DNA of 64,000 bases from Eucommia ulmoides (taxonomy: Eukaryota > Streptophyta > Magnoliopsida > Garryales > Eucommiaceae), in the NCBI GenBank assembly GCA_016647705.1, contig CM028335.1, positions 18,764,905 through 18,828,904 on the forward strand. The letters are read 5' to 3'. Positions within the stretch are counted from its first letter, which is position 1, and the number at the start of each line of letters is the position of its first letter. A program made the position numbers and the translations under genes. Shown here piece after piece: positions 22,554 to 34,425 of this stretch. The notes beneath the pieces were generated by a model that saw only the letters and a list, made by a program, of their open reading frames with translations, searched no databases and was not told the DNA's origin.

Positions 22554-24003
22554 TAATAGGTTGAAAATACTAATCTACTTCGAAGCTAAATTTGGTAATT
22601 TTTGAGTGTATTAATAATATTTAATTGCATTTTAGTTTGTTTTTATGTAAATCAAGTGTAGGAACGTGAACGAGCAATAAATGAGCAAAACGGTAGAAAA
22701 ACGATGAAGAAACAATGACAAATACAAGGTTTCAGGATAGCAATCCACCGTCGCGACGATCAATCCACTATTGTGGCGGTATGAATGCAGAGAAGGCTTA
22801 AATTTTCACAAGTCCCACCACCGCAGCGGTCAATCCACCACCGCGGTGGTGGAGATACAAGGAGAATTGTGAAGATCTTACCGTAGCAGCGATCAATCCA
22901 CCGCTGCGGCGGTGAAAGATCAAAAAGATTAGGGCTCGACCCACCGCCGCAGTAGTGAGCCTGCCAACATGCCCACCGATGCGGCGGTCACTCTACAACA
23001 AATAAAAAAAACTATTTTCAAATATTTTCAACCCTTGTACTTAATGCCTTTGTTCCCACAATTGTAAAAAATGTTCCTAACATTAGAAATGTGATCCTTA
23101 GCCATTCTTGAGAGGTCAAATAGAAGGTTCATCATTCAGAGAAGACGAAGCACTTGCGGATCGATCCTTGGCGACAGTGGATTATTCCACTCTCAGATTT
23201 GATCGTTCTTCCTTTGTTTTTATCATTGTAATTACTTTTCCATATCTAATGATGTTGAATCTCTCTTGTTTTAATGTTTATATGGCTAAGATCATGTAGG
23301 CTAGATAAATATTATCTAGGGGTTCTTGTAATTCATGTAAATACTTGTTTGGTTGAATATATGTTACTTTAATGGTTGTTTGTCTAAATCCGATTGTGTT
23401 TACCATTTTATTACAATTTTAATATGCTTGTCAAGATATTAGGGTTGATTTTGAGAATACGGGGTTTGACACTCGGAAGAGGAAACCCCAAATTCGGACT
23501 AGGGTTAAACATATCGCGACGTTCTAACTACCCGGGAGGGCGTTAGAAAGTGTACAATCCATGACCTTGGCTCAAGATTCATGTGACTATGTGTTTGAAA
23601 AGATGTTCGAGGGGGACTTCGGCGTCAAAGTGAAGTCACATATTTATTCACTAAACACTCGGGAAATGGAGTGAATGAGTTTAAGATACAGAGATTGTCG
23701 AATAAGATAAACACCGTTATTGTTAACTAAATGAAGTCAAACATGTATTAAGTGAATGAAATCAATCCCTAGGTAATCAACTTAATTAGAATTAACCCAA
23801 TAGTATAGTTTAACTTAGTTGTAATTAAATTTCAAACAATTCTTGAAAAGTCGAAATAATATAAGACTATGCCAATTACAATATTCAATTATTCAAACAC
23901 GTTTCCCAGTGGAACAATATTCGATCTTAAAGATCCATTATACTAAAACTTGACCTTGTGCACTTGCGAGTAAGTCAGACGTGAGTGTAAAAATGTTGCG
24001 TCC
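22554..24003 (+). repeat. 5' LTR of Athila-D (1450 bp)
   Basis: It begins TAATAGGTTGAAAATAC, matching 34426 onward, and closes before the primer site at 24011. A dense series of GC-rich palindromes such as CCACCACCGCGGTGGTGG lies at 22741-22990. The right part carries the common Athila block GGGTTTGACACTCGG. Confidence 0.85.
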
Positions 24004-24010
24004 AAGTTTA

Positions 24011-24028
24011 TGACACCGTTGCTAGGGA
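24011..24028 (+). other. Primer binding site of Athila-D, tRNA-Asp type
   Basis: TGACACCGTTGCTAGGGA is a drifted form of TGGCGCCGTTGCCGGGGA, complementary to the 3' end of tRNA-Asp, directly after the LTR. Confidence 0.7.
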
Positions 24029-24142
24029 ACGGTGTCTTGAAATGGATTGATATTATAACTAAGTGATTGAATATTAATCTAGACAATTCTTTTTTTTTTT
24101 TTTTTTTTCTTTCAATTCATTTATTAATTTGTTTTATTTATT

Positions 24143-24331
24143 TTGATACAACAGTGCATGCGACGTAGTAAAAGCCTGGAACTTTTTACTCTGGATCCCG
24201 AGATAGGGCGAACATTGAAACAGTTAAAGAGAAAGAAAAGGACTCAAGCTAATACTATGGCCGGTAGAGAAGAAAACGTTCAACAACCGCCGGTTGCACA
24301 GGCACTCCAGCCTCCAGAACCATATTGTCAC
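24143..24331 (+). pseudogene. Athila-D gag, N-terminal start
   Basis: The segment LFTLDPEIGRTLKQLKRKKR is the charged opening typical of Athila gag. It runs into the inserted element at 24332; the rest of gag lies at 29758-30460. A T-run (about 24090-24107) lies upstream in the leader. Confidence 0.75.
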
Positions 24332-25675
24332 TGATGAGTAGTTTATTTACCAACAAATCAAATAATTTTAGATTCAAATATTTGTGTGTTTTCAAGAACT
24401 TTTGTTAGTTTAATGTGTTTTTGTATTGTTTTTTAGGTTTTTGAATAAATGGGTGAAAAGCGGCAAAGTCGGTACAGGTGTAGAAACTTCAGAGCCATTT
24501 TAGACAATAATGTGACTCGATTTTGGAAAACCTCAAACACAGAAGTTGCAGATATTTGTTTTATTGTTCCATAGGTTTTTGAATCATCTCAATCGAAGGT
24601 TATTCAAATAGCAGAGAGTTGTTAAACTCTCTGTATTTCTACCGCCACGGCGGTCAAACTGCGGATATAATAGATATTTTGGGATATTTTCTTGATATTT
24701 TGGGATCCCATATGTATTCCCTTCACCCCCAAAATACCCTAGAACATTTTGGGAGTGGTTTTGAGAGCTCAAAACATATTCAACGAAGAGAAGATCACAA
24801 GGCCAAGAAGGAGGAAGCGATCTCTAAGCAGTTTTAGCGACGATTCTTCGGATAGCGGCTAGTCTCCTCGTTTCTTTCTTTTATTCTTAGATTGGTTGGA
24901 TGTTTTGTATATGTTTAGTTTGTATTTCATTGTATATATGGTTATGGTCATGAAAAACTAAACATATATTGTCTATGGCTTGATGTAATCCACGAAAACA
25001 TTGTTTGAATAAAATCGATGTTTTGTTAATGGTTGTTCTTTGTTTGTCTGATTGTGTTTATCACTTTTCCATAGTTATATGATTGTTATTATATATTGAG
25101 AATACAGGGTTTGACACTCGGGAAAGGTAACCCCGGATTCGGACTAGGGTTTAAACACAACGTGATGATCTAATGACCTGGGAGGGTGTTAGAAAGTGTG
25201 CAATCCATGACCTTGGGGCGAGACTCATGTGACTATGTATTCTAAAAAATGCTAGAGGGGGACTTCAACATTAAAGCGAAGTCACATATTCATTTACTTT
25301 ACACTCGGGAGAGGTGGTGAATAAGTTTACGATACTGAGATTGTTGGATAGATTTGAATGCCGTTAATGTAAACTAAATTGAAACGAACACGTTTAAGTG
25401 GACGAAGTTAATCCCTAGGAAATTTACTCGCATAAACATCTATATTAGTAGTATTAGTATAATTAGTTTAATTAATTTAGTTTATTAGTATAGTAATTAT
25501 TACAAAAACTATAAATTTATGTCGCCTAAAAAAAGTCCAGTTATGACAAACGCGGTACTCAACGACATCATCTAATCCAATCCATATAGATACGACAAGC
25601 CCTACTCTTTCGATCTATATTAAAACTTGACCCGTACACTTGCAGTGAAAGTAGCGATGTATCTACGCACCACCA
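24332..25675 (+). repeat. 5' LTR of the nested Athila-like element (1344 bp)
   Basis: It starts TGATGAGTAGTTTATTTACC and ends CACCACCA before the primer site. It aligns with 28354-29757 along its whole length. One GC-rich palindrome (CCGCCACGGCGG) is at about 24643-24655. Confidence 0.9.
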
Positions 25676-25681
25676 AGTTTT

Positions 25682-25699
25682 TGGCGCCGTTGTCAGGGA
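25682..25699 (+). other. Primer binding site, tRNA-Asp type
   Basis: TGGCGCCGTTGTCAGGGA is nearly identical to the complement of the tRNA-Asp 3' end. It is the best-kept primer site in the window. Confidence 0.85.
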
Positions 25700-25839
25700 T
25701 TGTGTTTTAGATTATTGTTGATATTGTAAGTAAATAAATTGATTTTAATTTAGGCATTTTTTAGTGTGTATAATATTTTGTTTGTAGTTTTGTTTTTGTT
25801 TTTCCTGCGGGGTACTTAACGATGTTAGATTAATAAGTG

Positions 25840-26765
25840 CTTATGCATTTCTTTCAACGGGATTTCGAGCTGTTTTATTATGCTTGGGATCAATATAAGG
25901 ATTTGAAACTCCGATTTTTGAACCATCGTTTTCCGAGGGAGTGTCAACTTCTGAATTTCCTTGATGGGTTACTAGCCGCAACCAGAATGTGGGGTTAAAG
26001 AGGAAACGGTACCACCTATTTTGACCAACTAATCGCGGACAAAGCCTATCGGTTGTTGGAAGACATGGTTGAGTTTGATTATCAGTATTGGAATTATTCA
26101 ATAAGTTACCACAACTTGGGGGAAAGTTTCACCGCTTTGGAGCCATGGATTGACACCCCGGACCAAAATGTGGAGTCTTCTCCTGCCCTGAAAGAGACAT
26201 TAGTTGAATTTATTGGGGAGACTCAGGCATTTAAGAGGGAAACGAATGACAAGATTAATGATCATGAGGATCGTCTTGATAATATTGAGATGGTCGATCT
26301 GCACTGAAATCGATGCGATCGTAACGTCTCTTTAGATGCAAATTGATCAGGTTATCTGATTCATTGAGGCTGAGTCAGACGCGGTGGCACTTGGAGATAC
26401 ATAAGCCATATCATGTGAAAGCCACTGTAAGGAATCGAAAACGAGTGGAAGGAGCTTGAGAGAGTTCAACAATGATGAATCGAATGAGACAGGAACCTAA
26501 ACATGGATCGATGATTGTAATTCTTCACCATTGGAGATCTACATTGTGATGCCACCATCGATCCCAGACGATCACATCTATGAGGATCCGATGTGGCTCA
26601 CTTATCCTTCGTCGCCATTAGCAACGTCCTTTCATGCCCACCAAGTACATGAGACGGTAAGGAGTATTGTTGAAAGCTCAGGCCATATAATGCCAAATCT
26701 CACCAAGCTTGAGGGCGTAAACAACCAATACCCATATATAGTGTTGTACAACACTTATTATGGGT
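25840..26765 (+). pseudogene. Gag-like fossil of the nested Athila-like element
   Basis: It aligns with 765-1760 of the leftmost element, including the FPRECQLLNFLDGLLAATR segment near 25930-25985 and the IYEDPMWLTYPSS segment near 26576-26615. The middle has a charged helical region. The start resembles Athila gag; the later part is specific to this family and not a domain I know. Broken. Confidence 0.6.
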
Positions 26766-28353
26766 GAAAGCTGCTCTTTGATGAGCCTTCTCCATATTGG
26801 GCCGAGGACAATAAACCACGAGCTTATTGGGAGCAACCCAAGTCCAAAAATAAGTTAGATCCATCTTCGCTGACTTGATTCAGAGGCGAGATTCTCTCAC
26901 CTCCCAAGTACGTGTTCTAAACCCCTATCTTCATTATAATGCTTTACGCTTTCATTGTGATCACTGATGGGTCGTTGAGGACACTGTTCGTTTTAAGTTT
27001 AGAAGTGATGTGTAGTATGTAGTATGTTTTATTGTTTTATTGTTTGCATGTTTGTTTAGGGTAGAATGTGTTTATGTCTGTTGTTTTTGTTGCATGTTGA
27101 GTTTTGCATTTATTTGGGCCATTACCCGATGATGATATTACCTCTGGTTGTTTTCGAGGTCAAGGGTAATACCTATTCATATGTGTTCTGTGTGGTTGAC
27201 AATGCGTTTTGGTAAAAGTTATTGTGGATCCTAATTTGCACGAGCACATACACTCAATGTATAGTTATTCAATTAATTTGAGGATAATTATCGATTAACC
27301 AAACTCATGACAAATTAAGGATTCTAGAACCTGATTGAGGGGAAGCTTGCGGCAAAATCCTAGGCGAGGTTGTTCAGGAGACGTGATTTAGGCATTCATT
27401 TTTCGCTCGAGCCTTTGAAGCTTAACTTGCTATATGTTTATCCTTCGTTACCCTGTTGAAGCCTATTAGCCGTTTCAATTCTGAACACATAACAAATACC
27501 CTGACCGATAAAACTTTTTCTAAACCTAAATCACTAAACTGAAGGTACAATTTGAGTGAATCAAGTTAGCATTCGTATATGCTACTTGAAGTGAGCGGTT
27601 GGGTTTAGGGCGAATTTTTAATTGGTTCGCTATTCGAGTACTCACTTGTCATTTTTATTTTATTTTAACCACATTCATGAAATTCTAATAATCGAATAAG
27701 TTTGGGGGTGTGGTTCATGTTAAAAAAAAAAACGTATGTAAATATCATTCTATTTTCTTTTCTTTTGACAAGTGAGTACGACGCTCTAACTTGTTAGTTC
27801 AGGGTTGTTTCAAATTTATCTATGGGGGTTCAAGTGTGATTGTGCCAAGCGTTATGCCTTGGGTATCGTTGAGTTAACGACGTTAACCCGTTTTATATTT
27901 CCAATATACCCTTGTCCATGTTCTAAACCGAACCAAATCCTATTAATATTTATGAATTGCTTAGCCTACATTAGTGGAGAGTAGAACCCAGTCGAGCGTA
28001 TGGATATCCTAATCATTTATGGTTAAGTTATGAGCTTCGTTGGTGGATAATCCAATCCGATCATTGGATAGTTATATTATTGAGTTTCGTATACACATTG
28101 AAAGGATCTAGAATGTCGTTTACCATTATTGAATGTCGAAATTCTAGAACATCACATGGTGCGTTTTACTCTTGAATTCGATATGATTGGGGGTTGTTGA
28201 GGGAAAATATTTTGGTGTGATTAGTTGAATTCAAAACTCGAATGTCATTGTTTATGTCTTTTTAGTTTTTGTGTTAGTTATTTCGTTTGTTTTTTTATTT
28301 TAGTGTGAGTGTTTTTGCTTGAGGACAAGCAAACATTTGAGTTTGGGGGTATT
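26766..28353 (+). other. 3' noncoding region and polypurine tract of the nested element
   Basis: No coding signal is seen. It aligns with 1761-3315 and in blocks with 32743-34425. It ends in GAGTTTGGGGGTATT, the plus-strand primer tract, directly before the LTR. Confidence 0.7.
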
Positions 28354-29757
28354 TGATGAGTGGTTTATTTACCAACAAATCAAGTACTTTTAGATTCAAA
28401 TATTTGTGTGTTTTCAAGCACTTTTGTTAGTTTAATGTGTTTTTGTATTGTTTTTTAGGTTTTTGAATAAATGGGTGAAAAGAGGCAAAGTTGGTACCGA
28501 TGCAGTAATTTCAAGGCCATTTTTGACAATGATGTGACTCGATTTTGGCTCACAACCTGAAAGTTGTAGCTATTTGTCTTATATTTCCAAAGGTTTTTGA
28601 ATCATCTCAATCGGAGTTTGAACGCGAATGTTACCGCCAAAATACCAAAAGGTGTCACCGCCGCAATAGTGACACCACTGCCATGGCAGTCAAACAACAG
28701 AGAGTTGCTAAACTCTCTGTATTTCCACCGCCGCGGTGGTAAGACTACCCACACAATAGATATTTTAGGATATTTTCTTGATATTTCGGGATCCCATATG
28801 CATTCCCTTCACCCCTAAAATGCCCTAGAACATTTTGGGAGTGGTTTTGAGAGCTCAAAACACATTCAACCAAGAGAAGATCACAAGGCCAAGACGGAGG
28901 AAGTGATATCGGAGCAATTTTAGCGACGATTCTTCAGATAACGGCTAGTCTCCTCGTTTCTCTCTTTTATTCTTAGATTGGTTGGATGTTTTGTATATGT
29001 TTAGTTTGTATTTCATTGTATATGTGGTTATGGCCATGAAAAACTAAATGTATATTGTCTAGAGCTTGATGTAATCCACGAAACGTAATTTGAATAAAAT
29101 CAATATTTTGTTAACGGTTGTTCTTTGTTTGTTTGATTGTGTTTACTGTTTTTCCATGTTTATATGATTATTATGATATATTGAGAATACGGGGTTTGAC
29201 ACTCGAGAGAGGTAACCCCAAATTCGAACTAGGGTTTAAACACAACGTGACGATCTAATGACCTGTGAGGGCATTAGAAAGTGTGCAATCCATGACGTTG
29301 GGGCGTGACTCATGTGATTATGTGTTCTAAAAAATGCTAGAGGGGGACTTTTGTGTTAACGCGAAGTCACAAATTCATTCACTTTACACTCGGAAAAAGG
29401 GAGTGAATGAGTTTACGATACTGAGATTGTTGAATAGATTTGAATGCCGTTAATGTAAATTAGATTGAAACGAACACGTTTAAGTGGACGAAGTTAATCC
29501 ATAGGAAATTTACTCGCATAAATGTCTATATTAGTAGTATTAGTATAATTAGTTTAATTAGTTTAGTTTATTAGTATAGTAATTATTACAAAAACTATAA
29601 ATTTATGTCGCCTAAATAAAGTCCGGTTATGACAAAAGTGATACTCAACGATATCGTCTAATCCAATCCTTGTGGATATGACAACCCCTACTCTTCCGAT
29701 TTATACTAAAACTTGACCCGTACACTTGCGGTGAAAGTAACGACGTATCTACGCGCC
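28354..29757 (+). repeat. 3' LTR of the nested Athila-like element (1404 bp)
   Basis: It starts TGATGAGTGGTTTATTTACC and ends ACGCGCC next to the right target duplication. It holds more palindrome units than its partner (about 28630-28745), for example CCACCGCCGCGGTGG. Confidence 0.9.
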
Positions 29758-30460
29758 GTCATCCACAACGAGTCCTTCAGGACTATTATAGACCTATGAT
29801 GTTGGAAAATTTATCAGGCATTCGGAGGTAGCCCATACAGGCTAACAACTTCGAGCTCAAGCCTACTCTCATAAACATGGTACAACAAAATTAATATGAA
29901 GGAAATTTGCACGACAACCCTAATGTCCATTTAGCCACGTTTCTTGAAATATGCGATACAGTAAAGATCAATGGTGTTGCTGAGGGTGTAATTCGGGTGC
30001 GATTTTTTCCATTCTCACTTCATGACTGAGCATGAGGATGGTTTCAATCTATCCAACCAGGAAGTATCAATACTCGGGAGGACTTTGCTCAAAGGTTCCT
30101 CACTAAGTTTTTCCCGCCTTCAAAGACTTCTCAACTCCGAGGTGAAATTGCGCAGTTTTGCCAAAGCGATTTCGAGTCGTCGTTTAAAGCATGGGAAAGG
30201 TTCAAGGACTTATTGCATAGGTGCCCCCAACACGGGTATCAAGATTGGTTTCAAACCCAACTCTTCTATAACGGGTTGGACGGACAAACAAGAATAATTA
30301 TTGATATTGCCTCTGGAGGATCGTTGCTATCGAAAACCCCAAATCAAGCGAATGCATTATAAGAAGAAATGGTGGCTGATAACTACCAGTGGCCAAACAA
30401 GAGGAACACGGAAAGAAAGGTCTCTTCCCTTCAAGAGTATGATTATTTTGCAACTTTATC
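29758..30460 (+). pseudogene. Athila-D gag, main part
   Basis: The plus strand resembles the body of Athila gag: an ANNFELK-type segment (about 29845), a NPNVHL-type segment followed by FLEICDT (about 29918-29960), a FFPFS segment (30003-30020), and a FPPSKTSQLRGEIAQF-type helix near 30115-30160 followed by a WERFKDLL-type segment near 30190-30215. These form the capsid-like core. Broken. Confidence 0.8.
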
Positions 30461-30489
30461 GGCCCAAGTCTCATGACTTTTTGAACAAT

Positions 30490-30840
30490 TGGGTGCCTTT
30501 TCAACTAAAGATGCATCATCAAGGGATGAAGCTTATGAAAATGTCAAGCTCTACAAAGACAAAACGAAGAGGTGGTATGATAAAAAGATAATCAAGAGAG
30601 AGTTCAGCCCGGGCCAACAAGTTTTGTTGTTAAATTCACGGCTGAGGCTCTTTCTCAGAAAGTTGAAGTCTCGGTAGTTCGGCCCGTTTCGGATCAAATA
30701 ACTATTTTCGTTTGGTTCTGTCGAATTGGAAGGCAATAATAGACGTATTTTTTGAGTCAATGGGGAGCGGATTAAGTATTACTTCAGAAACGAAACGCGA
30801 GTTGTGGAGAATATCTCCCTCATTGACAGCTGAGCTGGAA
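30490..30840 (+). pseudogene. Athila-D integrase C-terminal tail
   Basis: The segment [20 protein letters not shown] followed by [15 protein letters not shown] is the well-known end of Athila integrase. After it comes a FRIK-type and a VNGERIKYYF-type segment. The rest of pol is not recognisable between gag and here. Broken. Confidence 0.8.
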
Positions 30841-31079
30841 TTTACAAGATCCAGCTAGGGACGTTAAATAAAGTACTTTTTTTATATGTATCCGAGGGTA
30901 TGAAACTTGCCTGACTTTTGTACTAGTTAATTTTTTGAGATTGTAATGGTTTCAGAACTTGTTTGGATGTGAATTAAGGAGTATAAATACTCGGGGTTGA
31001 GTTTTGTGCTTAAAACTGTTGAGTTAGCAAAGTGGAAGCAAGTGGTGTACAGCATTTTTGTGAAAACATGAGGAAATCA

Positions 31080-31320
31080 AGAGAAACTAGCAGAAAGCTC
31101 ACCGCCGCAGCGGTGAAAATACTGGAAAGGACTAATTTGATCAAAATACTCCATCACCGCAGCGGTGAACTCTCCCTTGCATTGGTGAAACTTCAGGATT
31201 GCATGTTTCTGATCAAAGCGCTCCACTACCATAGCGGTGAACTCACCTCCGCGGCGGTGAAACTTCAGGCTACAAGATTTAAAAAAGGCGCTTCTACTGT
31301 CGCGGCGGTGAAGTATCTAT
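31080..31320 (+). repeat. Palindrome-rich repeats between integrase and third ORF of Athila-D
   Basis: The units CACCGCCGCAGCGGTGAA, CACCGCAGCGGTGAACTC, CTCCGCGGCGGTGAAACTT and GTCGCGGCGGTGAAG alternate with GATCAAA-type spacers. They are the same dyad type that clusters in the Athila LTRs, but here they lie inside the element. They keep a 101-codon frame open (31032-31334), which I do not consider a gene. Confidence 0.7.
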
Positions 31321-31573
31321 TCGAATTTAAGAGCTGACGCTTCACAAAACCGAAAAACCAACCTCAAAAATTTCAAAAACTCTCAAATTTCTTACTTCCA
31401 AATCCGTTCCAATCTTAAATTTCGTTCTTCCACTTACCAAATTTTATAATTTCACCAATTTCATCCACCAAAAACACATTCTTCAAGCATTTTTTGGATT
31501 CTAGGGTTTTGGAACCGAAGGAGCGATTTCTTCCAATTTCGCAACATTTAATCTGATTTGTTCCATCAAGGAT
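31321..31573 (+). other. Leader before the third ORF of Athila-D
   Basis: AC-rich sequence with no coding signal, upstream of the start at 31574. Confidence 0.4.
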
Positions 31574-32742
31574 AATGCCGAAACGCGTTGCTTCCAAAAG
31601 GTCACGAAGGGAAGGATCAAGATCGGCCCGTGATTACAATTTCTCCCGTTTTGTTTCCAAGTATGCCGAAAAACATTTCAATTGACATGAGTTCAAAAAA
31701 ATGTGCATTAAATAGAGAGGATTTGGCCCATTGGATAGTCTATCAGCGAAATTTAGGGACGTTATCAAAATTCAAGGTTGGGAGCAATTTTGTCGATCAC
31801 CTCTCCTCAGCGAAGTCTCATTAGTCCAGGAATTCTATGCGAATATCATGGAAGCTGAATACAACTGGACAAAGGTCCATAATTGCATTATCATGTTCAG
31901 TCCCAAAAAATTCAAAGAAGTATTGGGATTAGGGCTGCTAGAGTCTTTACTTGATCCATATCTAGGGTATGAGCCGAGCATGAAGCAAGTGATCTGGGCC
32001 CTGACTATGGGCGATGTCCAGTAGACTATCACAGTGTCGGGTCTAACCACTTTCCTAGCAAAGTTCATGAATCCGGTGCTGAAAATATGGCACCACTTCA
32101 TTTGTGAAAACCTATTTCCTACTTCTTATTTTTCAAATGTTTCGAAAGAAAGAGCCATAACACTGCATGCCATTCAGATGGGAAAGCCACTGAATGTTAG
32201 ATTCTTGATCTACTCGTCGATTATGCATGCCATTCAGACAACAACAGTAGGCCTCCCATTTCCATCATTGCTAATAGATTTTTTCAGGCGTGTCAGAATA
32301 GTGATCGTAGGGGATAGTACGTGGCCCCCAATCAATCCCCTCGATCTTACCACCATTACAAGAATGTGGAAGGGTGGATCCCAAGGCCCAGCTGCATAAG
32401 AAGTAGAGGAGGAGGCAAGACCGTCTGAGGCCCAAGTTCCCGAGGCCTCCAGCCGCCCGTCAGACACGCCACATCCAGATATCCAGGATCTTCGGACTGA
32501 CATTCGCGTTCTTCGCCATGATCAGTACCACATTCAAAATGATATTACTGGTATCTGGATTTTCATGGACCAATACACACGGCAGCAGGATCAGATCCAA
32601 CGGCTCATATGCGAGTGCATTGGCGTCAACATGAATCTCTATCCGCCATTGCCACAATTTTAGCTGCACGAGTTGCAACAACCACTATTCCCTTTCTGTC
32701 GAAATGTTGATGGTGATGAAATTCCTCCTAGTGAATGGTAGG
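31574..32742 (+). pseudogene. Third ORF of Athila-D (env-position 'plant transposon protein')
   Basis: It starts at the ATG of a basic MPKRVASKRSRRE-type opening. A FRDVIKIQGWEQFCR segment is followed by VQEFYANIMEAEYN (about 31740-31862), the hallmark of the protein often annotated as 'putative plant transposon protein' and found after integrase in Athila elements. A GLPFPSLLIDFFRR segment follows at about 32250-32290. The C-terminal part (32410-32640) is charged and helical and may form a coiled coil. Its function is not known, and its position is that of the env-like ORF described for some Athila elements. Broken. Confidence 0.7.
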
Positions 32743-34425
32743 GGGTGATACTTTTAAGTCTTACCTCCTAAGTATGTGTTTGGAACCCAATTTTTCTTAT
32801 AATTGTTATATCCTGTATTGGATTCACTGCTTAGACAGTGAGGACACTGCCTTGTTTAAGTTTGGGGGGAATGTTCATTCAATTTTGTTTTTGGTAAAGA
32901 ATGATGAACAATATTTTGATGTATTAACATTAGACTAGAAATGTTTAGTTTTTGTAGAAGATGTTTTATCTATGTTTAATTTTATGCTTTGTAGAAGTTT
33001 TAATATGTGATATAGACTTTAATTTCTAGTTTAGTTTTATTTTTAATTTTTGTTTATGCATGTGTAATGTTTAGTTAGTGCATGTATGCTAGTGTTTAGA
33101 TTTAGTGTAGATATGTTAATGAATGAAGTCGTATTTGCATGTTGAGTTGTTGAGTTCATCTGGGCCATTTACCGTTGATGAAAATTATCCCCTGATTGTC
33201 TATCGAGGTGGGGGGTGATGTCATTCATGTGTGTTTTGTGTGCTTAGCATGTTGATTAGGTAAAAATTATTTTGATCCTAAATCGCACGATCATATAGAC
33301 TCAGTGTATAATTATTTGAACGATTTTATGCCGATTATTCAGTAATAAATTCATAACAGAAATGAGGAATCTAGAACTAGATTTGGGGAAACTTGAGGCG
33401 GAATCCTAGGTAAGGTAATTCCGAAGAATTGATTTAGGCCTTCAATTGTTTCGCTTGAACCTTTGTAGCTAACCCGAAAATTTTATCCCTCATTCCTTTG
33501 TCAAAGCCAAAAATCTTTTCAATTCTAAACACGTATAAATACTCTATCCAATTAAAATTTTTCAAACCATTGTCTCTAATCCTAAGTTTCAAATTGAGTG
33601 AAATCAAGTTAGCATTAGTTTATGCAACTTGAAGTGAGCGGTCGGGTTTCAGATGAATTTTTATTGATTCAGTATTAGTGTATTCACTTGTCATTTTTTT
33701 AATTCTCTTTGCACGATGCTAAAATTGCATAAATACGAATAAGTTTGGGGTTGTGTTATGTTCTAAAAAACAAACTATGGGAATATAGTTTTTATTTTCA
33801 TTATTTTCGACAAGTGAATACAAAGTTCTTAAATTCTTGTTCAGGTTTGTGTTTTAAATATGTGGGGTTACGAGAGAGAGAGATAGCGACAAGAGTTTGT
33901 GCCTCGGGTATTATTCAATTATAACAATTTTCTATTTTCTATTCCTGTGATACCCTTGGTCATTCTCCAAAGCCAAACCAAGCCCTATTGATCTCTGTGA
34001 ATGTCCGAACCTACATTAGTGGATAGTTGAGCCCAGTCAAGCGTATGGTTTTCCTGAATTCTTTAAGGTTTAAGTCTTGAGCTTAGCTATTGAATAATCC
34101 AATCCTGTGTTTGGATAGTTATGTACCTGAGTTCTCACATACATACATTTTAAATGGATCTAGAATAATTTTAACTGATATTGAGTGTTGAAATTCTAGA
34201 ACACCACGTGGTGTGTGTTATTCATGAACTTAATTTGATCAGGGGCTGTTGAGAGAAGAACCACTTGGTTTATTCGATTGAACTTGGAACTTGCATGCGC
34301 TTACTTATTATTTGTTGACGTTTATTCATTTTTAGTTTAGTAGTTCATTAATTAGTATAGTTAGTTTAATTTAGTGTTAGGGTGTTTTGCTCGAGAATTA
34401 GCAAAATTCTAAGTTTAGGGGTATT
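32743..34425 (+). other. 3' noncoding region and polypurine tract of Athila-D
   Basis: No coding signal. It shares blocks with 1761-3315 and 26766-28353, such as CATCTGGGCCATTTACC near 33158. It ends in TAAGTTTAGGGGTATT at 34410-34425, the plus-strand primer tract. Confidence 0.65.

Larger units (their letters stand above)
24332..29757 (+). mobile_element. Second non-autonomous Athila-like element, nested in Athila-D gag
   Basis: This element has two LTRs (24332-25675 and 28354-29757), a well-kept tRNA-Asp primer site, a gag-like fossil, about 1.6 kb of noncoding DNA and a polypurine tract. It is flanked by GTCAC (24327-24331) and GTCAT (29758-29762), a 5-bp duplication with one difference. 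Layout and sequence match the element at 1-4683, so the two define a family of about 5.4 kb. No pol is present. The two LTRs differ by scattered changes, so it is not a very recent insertion, though younger than its host. Broken, several breaks. Confidence 0.9.

Noticed and set aside
31032-31334. 101-codon open frame
   Set aside because: It is kept open by repeated palindromic units lying between the integrase tail and the third ORF of Athila-D, with no protein-like pattern beyond that repeat.
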